DNA of 18,450 nt from an uncultured Clostridia bacterium. Lineage in GTDB: Bacteria > Bacillota > Clostridia > Christensenellales > Aristaeellaceae. A program made the position numbers and the translations under genes. The notes under the pieces were generated by a model. The model was not told where the DNA came from, did no database searches, and saw only the letters and a program-made list of their open reading frames with translations. The stretch lies in NCBI GenBank assembly GCA_934631985.1, contig CAKTYE010000051.1, forward strand, positions 1 through 18,450, in the 5' to 3' direction. This document shows, one piece after another, positions 15,461-18,450 of this stretch; within the stretch, counting starts at the first letter, position 1, and the number at the start of each line of letters is the position of its first letter.

Positions 15461-15489
15461 ATTATAGCAAACGTATGTTCGTATGTCAA
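15461..15489 (-). promoter_or_regulatory. Perfect sigma-A promoter with embedded LexA box
   Basis: Minus strand: TTGACA (15484-15489), 17-base spacer, TATAAT (15461-15466) with extended TGC: full consensus in both boxes. Its direction and a TSS near 15454 place it in front of the 93-residue Cys-rich gene. Confidence 0.9.
15468..15481. promoter_or_regulatory. LexA/DinR (SOS, Cheo-box) operator
   Basis: On the minus strand CGAACATACGTTTG fits the Gram-positive LexA consensus CGAACRNRYGTTYG at every position. It fills the spacer between -35 and -10, where bound repressor would block RNA polymerase. LexA itself is not in the window. Confidence 0.85.
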
Positions 15490-15546
15490 GGGTGTGTGTT
15501 CGCATTTGTTCGCGTTTCGCTTGGCTTGCTTTCCTGGATGGGTGTG

Positions 15547-15574
15547 TTGCGGCTGTGTACAGACATGCTATAAT
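15547..15574 (+). promoter_or_regulatory. Promoter of the amber-interrupted HExxH gene
   Basis: TTGCGG (15547-15552), 16-base spacer, TATAAT (15569-15574) with extended TGC. It is about 44 bases before the ATG at 15618, which has GCGAGGTG as ribosome site, so the expression signals of this gene are intact. Confidence 0.65.
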
Positions 15575-15617
15575 AGCAGCGTTCTCTCCCCTGTTTTTTT
15601 TCAAGCGAGGTGTTCCC

Positions 15618-16865
15618 ATGAAAAAGCACTGTTTTCTCCTTTTTCTGCTGATGGCATTATGCTGCACGGCGTTCGCCTGTGCGCAGGAGCATTCGGGCTT
15701 CTACTAGCCCAGCGAATATGCCGAAAACGACTATGAAAGCCTGGATGCACGCTGGTCCTTTGCCCGCAGCGCGGAAAGCGACCACTTCTTCGTCTTCTGG
15801 GAGGCAGGCTTCGGCGCCGATCCTGCGCTGATCCCGGAGGAGATGCGCGTAGACGTGACTGACCTGCTTGCACAGGCGGAAAAATTCTATCAGACCAATG
15901 TAACAACGCTTGCCATGGCGGACAGCCTTCCCGGTGGATATAAGCTGCAAATTTACCTGCTGTATACCGAGGACTGGGTTGCCACCGGGTCCGGGTTTGA
16001 CGACCGCATCGGCGCTATGTGGGTCAGTCCCATGACCTGTCATCCGGTGGGGTCTGTGATTGCCCACGAAATGGGCCACTGCTTCCAGTACCTTGTTTAT
16101 TGCCAACAGCTTGCGGATGGCGCGGCAGACGATCACCGTTCCGGCTTCCGCTACGGCTATGCCGAGGATGCAGGCAACGCCCTGTGGGAGATCGGCGCAC
16201 AATGGCAGTCCTGGCAGAATTATCCTGCCGAACAGTTCACCGATTACGAGCTGGATACCTGGTTCGCCAACTATCACCGTGCGTTGGAAAACGAATACAC
16301 CCGCTATCAGAATTACTGGTGGTTCGATTATCTGACGGAGCATTATGGTCTGGATGCTTACAGGCGCATCTGGCGGGAGAGCCGCTGGCCCGAGGACGCC
16401 TATACCTGCTTCATGCGGCTATACCTGAACAACGATCTGAATGCCTTTTACGCTCAGCTTTATGATTATGCCGCGCATGCCGTCACCTTTGACTTTGCCG
16501 CCGCCCGGCCCTATGCCGCAGACTGGCAGGGCCGCTATGACGCGACGCTCTATGATGTGGAGGGCTGGCAGCGCATTGCCTACGCCAGCTGCCCGGAGGC
16601 CAACGGCTTTGCTGCGCTGCCGCTGGACGCTTCCCAGGGCAGCAGCGTCACGGTACGCTTTCGCGGCTTGCCCGCTGCTTCTCCGCTGGCGGCGCAGGAC
16701 CCGGGCCGTTATTACTTGGGAGATGAGGTCACGGCAGAAAATCTGACTGGCCTGACGCGCACCTACAACGCCATGGAAAGCGCCCCCGGCTGGCGTTACG
16801 GCTTTGTCGCGCTGCGGACGGACGGCACACGGATCTATCGCCATATATCTAAAAGGAATATCTAG
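15618..16865 (+). pseudogene. Secreted HExxH metallopeptidase-like protein (DUF6055-like), interrupted by in-frame TAG
   Basis: The ATG at 15618 opens a clear signal peptide (MKKHCFLLFLLMALCCTAFACA, described in two parts here: basic start, hydrophobic core, AFACA end), but codon 30 (15705-15707) is TAG. The same frame then runs 385 codons to a TAG at 16863-16865 with good coding character, a zinc-protease motif IAHEMGHCFQY (HEMGH at 16066-16080), WEIGAQW, and aromatic-rich helices like the DUF6055 family as I recall it. The C-terminus stops soon after GFVALRTDGTRIY, where relatives seem to continue, so a 3' truncation is also likely. A CAG (Gln) to TAG change would explain the amber. Restart at the ATG at 15843 would give an unsecreted 340-residue fragment with poor ribosome-site spacing. 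Confidence 0.75.
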
Positions 16866-16881
16866 AGTTTCTCAAAAGGGC

Positions 16882-16910
16882 TTGACAAGCGCGCTTTGCG
16901 GGATTATAAT
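16882..16910 (+). promoter_or_regulatory. Perfect sigma-A promoter of the cysK leader
   Basis: TTGACA (16882-16887), exactly 17 bases, TATAAT (16905-16910): full consensus. Transcription would start near 16917, leaving a leader of about 270 bases before cysK. Such a strong promoter is often paired with a downstream control step, as seen here. Confidence 0.93.
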
Positions 16911-16951
16911 CCTACCAATCCAGTCGGAAATGCGAAGGGAGGCCTCGAACC

Positions 16952-17023
16952 ATGCATGCTTGTTGTCACAATGTGTGTCTGCACGTCCCACTTTTCGCCC
17001 TGGAGCTGTCGCCTGCAAGGTAA
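16952..17023 (+). CDS. Cysteine-rich leader peptide (uORF1) of cysK
   Basis: A 23-residue ORF starting MHACCHNVCLH and ending ..LSPAR with a TAA stop. Cysteines are at positions 4, 5 and 9, all TGT codons, a high proportion for a protein of this size. A ribosome site AAGGGAGG ends 9 bases before the ATG. It lies 35 bases after the predicted transcription start and 18 bases before a terminator hairpin, in front of cysteine synthase. These are the features of a translation-coupled attenuator in which ribosomes pause at Cys codons when charged Cys-tRNA is scarce. Regulation is inferred; the ORF, its SD and the terminator are seen. Confidence 0.75.
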   Translation: MHACCHNVCLHVPLFALELSPAR

Positions 17024-17041
17024 CGACATACCGTATGCTGA

Positions 17042-17075
17042 GGGGAGAAGGGCGCTGCGCCGTTCTTCCCTTTTT
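17042..17075 (+). terminator. Intrinsic terminator in the cysK leader (candidate attenuator)
   Basis: A 12-bp stem (17042-17053 with 17059-17070) with one G.U pair and one G-G mismatch, a 5-base loop, and TTTTT at 17071-17075. It lies between uORF1 and cysK. CGCCCT inside uORF1 (16996-17001) can pair with AGGGCG of the left arm (17049-17054), a possible 6-bp antiterminator that a ribosome stalled at the Cys codons would leave free. Confidence 0.8.
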
Positions 17076-17104
17076 GCGCATTGTAAAGGAGGTACACCAT
17101 GCGC
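17076..17104 (+). promoter_or_regulatory. Hairpin presenting the uORF2 ribosome site in its loop
   Basis: GCGCAT (17076-17081) pairs with ATGCGC (17099-17104) and TGTA (17082-17085) with TACA (17093-17096), with CC bulged. The 7-base loop is exactly AAGGAGG and the start codon of uORF2 lies in the stem. GCGCA (17076-17080) can alternatively pair with TGCGC (17056-17060) of the terminator, so the structures compete. Confidence 0.55.
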
Positions 17105-17173
17105 TTGATTCCAACCCGGGCAACGGATGCGTGTCCCCGTTTCCTTCTTGCCGCTTCCCACGTTTTTGCATAA
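17099..17173 (+). CDS. Second short upstream ORF (uORF2) before cysK
   Basis: A 24-residue ORF beginning MRLIPTRATDAC and ending ..ASHVFA, with one Cys at position 12. AAAGGAGG ends 6 bases before its ATG, the strongest-looking ribosome site in the window. It stops with TAA at 17171-17173, which leads directly into the cysK Shine-Dalgarno (AAAGGAGG, 17173-17180). Its translation could therefore tune cysK translation by coupling or by ribosome occupancy. The product is not recognised and may matter only as a translated leader. Confidence 0.55.
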   Translation: MRLIPTRATDACPRFLLAASHVFA

Positions 17174-17188
17174 AAGGAGGAATTTTTT

Positions 17189-18121
17189 ATGAAGATTTAC
17201 ACCACCATGACGGATTTGATCGGCAACACCCCCTTGCTGGAGCTGACGCGCTTTGAAAAGGCCCATGACCTGAAGGCCACCGTACTTGCAAAGCTGGAAT
17301 ATTTCAACCCCGCCGGCTCGGTGAAGGATCGTATCGCCCGCGCTATGCTGGACGATGCAGAGCAGCGCGGTGTGCTGAAGCCCGGTGCTGTCATCATTGA
17401 GCCGACCAGCGGCAACACAGGCATCGGTCTGGCTGCGGTTGCAGCTTCCCGCGGCTATCGTGTTATCCTGACCATGCCCGACACCATGAGCATGGAGCGC
17501 CGCAACCTGCTGAAGGCGTATGGCGCTGAGCTGGTACTGACCGAGGGCGCGAAGGGCATGAAGGGCGCCATCGCCAAGGCGGAGGAGCTTGCCGCCGCCA
17601 CGCCTAACAGCTTTATCCCCGGACAGTTTGTGAATCCCGCGAACCCCGCCGCCCATCGCGCCACCACCGGCCCCGAAATTTGGCGTGACACAGACGGCAA
17701 GGTGGACATCTTTGTGGCGGGCGTTGGCACAGGCGGCACGCTTTCCGGCGTTGGCAGCTATCTGAAGAGTCAGAACCCCGCCGTGAAGGTCGTCGCTGTG
17801 GAACCTGCCAGCTCCCCCGTGCTGTCCAAGGGTGTTGCCGGCCCCCACAAAATCCAGGGCATTGGTGCGGGCTTTGTCCCCGACACACTGGATACCACGG
17901 TCTATGATGAGATCATCCCCGTGGAAAACGAAGCCGCTTTCCAGACGGGCCGTGAGATCGCCCATACCGAGGGCGTGCTGGTTGGTATCTCCTCTGGTGC
18001 AGCCGTGTGGGCTGCCGCGGAGCTGGCCCAGCGTCCCGAAAACGCTGGCAAGGTCATCGTTGTCCTGCTCCCTGACACGGGTGACCGTTATCTGTCCACA
18101 CCCATGTTCACGGAAGCATAA
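17189..18121 (+). CDS. cysK: Cysteine synthase A (O-acetylserine sulfhydrylase)
   Basis: A 310-residue PLP enzyme, normal family length, that makes L-cysteine from O-acetylserine and sulfide. The PLP lysine is Lys46 in PAGSVKDR; the substrate loop TSGNTG is at 73-78; the phosphate loop GTGGTLSG is at 180-187; the ISSGAA segment is at 267-272; the C-terminus has LPDTGDRYLSTPMF. ATG at 17189 with AAAGGAGG 8 bases upstream. It is transcribed alone, with a leader that looks like a Cys-responsive attenuator and its own terminator. No cysE or sulfate-reduction genes are adjacent. Confidence 0.97.
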   Translation: MKIYTTMTDLIGNTPLLELTRFEKAHDLKATVLAKLEYFNPAGSVKDRIARAMLDDAEQRGVLKPGAVIIEPTSGNTGIGLAAVAASRGYRVILTMPDTMSMERRNLLKAYGAELVLTEGAKGMKGAIAKAEELAAATPNSFIPGQFVNPANPAAHRATTGPEIWRDTDGKVDIFVAGVGTGGTLSGVGSYLKSQNPAVKVVAVEPASSPVLSKGVAGPHKIQGIGAGFVPDTLDTTVYDEIIPVENEAAFQTGREIAHTEGVLVGISSGAAVWAAAELAQRPENAGKVIVVLLPDTGDRYLSTPMFTEA

Positions 18122-18140
18122 AACGCACAAGAGAAGCATC

Positions 18141-18173
18141 ACTCCCCGAGGAATCGTCCCTCGGGGAGTTTTT
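18141..18173 (+). terminator. Intrinsic terminator of cysK
   Basis: A perfect 11-bp stem ACTCCCCGAGG / CCTCGGGGAGT (arms 18141-18151 and 18159-18169) with a 7-base loop and a T-run through 18173, 20 bases after the cysK stop. Confidence 0.92.
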
Positions 18174-18229
18174 CGATAAAAACGTTTCTAAATCTTCCAC
18201 ACGAACCCCTCTTTCCCCTAACCCCCAAG

Positions 18230-18269
18230 CTTCCCTCCGCAGAGGGAGGACGGCCGCCTCGAGGGCGGC
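18230..18269. repeat. REP-like double hairpin between cysK and rplA
   Basis: Two adjacent stem-loops: CTTCCCTC-CGCA-GAGGGAGG (18230-18249) and GCCGCC-TCGAG-GGCGGC (18253-18269). The arrangement AGCTTCCCTC..GAGGGAGG followed by a GC-rich hairpin and AGGAGG resembles a dispersed intergenic repeat I recall from gut Clostridia. It lies between the two convergent terminators, where such elements commonly insert. Confidence 0.6.
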
Positions 18270-18305
18270 AGGAGGATACTCCCCGCGCCGCACCCTCCCA
18301 AACGC

Positions 18306-18339
18306 AAAAAACGCACCCTGGAATCGCTTCCAGAGTGCG
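18306..18339 (-). terminator. Intrinsic terminator of rplA
   Basis: A 12-bp stem (18328-18339 with 18312-18323, one mismatch), TCGC loop, and six T on the minus strand (18306-18311), 18 bases beyond the rplA stop codon. Confidence 0.88.
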
Positions 18340-18357
18340 CATGACTTTTGTGAGAAC

Positions 18358-18450
18358 TTAGAACTTCAAGGGATTCACACGGACAGAGGGGCCCATGGTG
18401 CTGCTCAGATACAGGGACTTCACATAAGTACCCTTGGCAGCGGCGGGCTT
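18358..18450 (-). CDS. rplA: 50S ribosomal protein L1, C-terminal end (partial)
   Basis: Only the last 30 codons and stop are in the window; the gene continues past the right edge. The tail KGTYVKSLYLSSTMGPSVRVNP ends in LKF, the well-conserved C-terminus of L1, which sits at the ribosomal L1 stalk near the E site. Usually it lies downstream of rplK; here rplA is followed by a terminator and then by convergent cysK, so the operon ends here. Confidence 0.96.
   Translation of the reverse strand, partial: KPAAAKGTYVKSLYLSSTMGPSVRVNPLKF

Noticed and set aside
15379..15489. N-terminal extension of the small Cys-rich protein to the ATG at 15489
   Set aside because: The extension would run through the perfect promoter and LexA box; the ATG at 15378 has a strong ribosome site.
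15705..15707. TAG as pyrrolysine or a reassigned sense codon
   Set aside because: TAG ends the CHAP gene and the same HExxH frame normally, and no pyrrolysine genes are in view, so a nonsense mutation is simpler.
16911..17188. T-box or SAM-I riboswitch upstream of cysK
   Set aside because: The leader is translated (two short ORFs with strong ribosome sites), and I see no T-box sequence (AGGGUGGNACCGCG) and no SAM-I core. The 130 bases before the terminator are also too short for a typical T-box.

Overview
The window looks like part of the chromosome of a GC-rich, spore-forming Clostridia-type Firmicute, perhaps a gut commensal. Four things point that way: a full-length spoIVA, strong purine-rich Shine-Dalgarno sites, TTGACA/TATAAT promoters, and a Firmicutes-type LexA (Cheo) box. 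The genes are mostly housekeeping or accessory-metabolic. I see no prophage, transposase, CRISPR array, tRNA or rRNA.

Layout. Positions 1-374 hold no gene but a dense cluster of perfect hairpins. On the minus strand come an MBL-fold hydrolase (375-1217) and a GH36 alpha-galactosidase (1311-3488), then a type I phosphoribosyltransferase (3630-4187) and a shortened amidohydrolase (4320-5255), then spoIVA (5455-6942). A degV gene (7120-7974, plus) diverges from spoIVA. A three-gene minus operon follows (alpha/beta hydrolase, ATC-hydrolase-like protein, frameshifted membrane protein; 8037-10065). Next is the CBS/DRTGG-type Mn-dependent pyrophosphatase (10249-11865). Beyond a pair of inverted hairpin repeats lies a tightly coupled operon reading VanW-domain protein, SfsA, CHAP-domain protein (12156-14910). 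A 93-residue cysteine-rich protein (15097-15378) is driven by a consensus promoter with a LexA box inside its spacer. On the plus strand a secreted HExxH protein gene (15618-16865) is broken by an in-frame amber codon. It is followed by cysK (17189-18121) with an elaborate leader, and the window ends in the 3' end of rplA (minus).

The most interesting element is the cysK leader (16882-17191). It has a perfect TTGACA-17-TATAAT promoter, a 23-codon cysteine-rich upstream ORF (Cys codons 4, 5 and 9), an intrinsic terminator, a hairpin that puts the Shine-Dalgarno of a second 24-codon ORF in its loop and that ORF's start codon in its stem, and then cysK. This is the layout expected of a leader-peptide attenuator that senses charged Cys-tRNA. 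The second-best candidate is the SOS-type promoter in front of the uncharacterised small Cys-rich protein.

Most transcription units have visible ends. Good intrinsic terminators follow the phosphoribosyltransferase, spoIVA, degV, ppaC, the small Cys-rich gene, cysK and rplA. All family assignments come from recognising motifs by eye; no database search was run.
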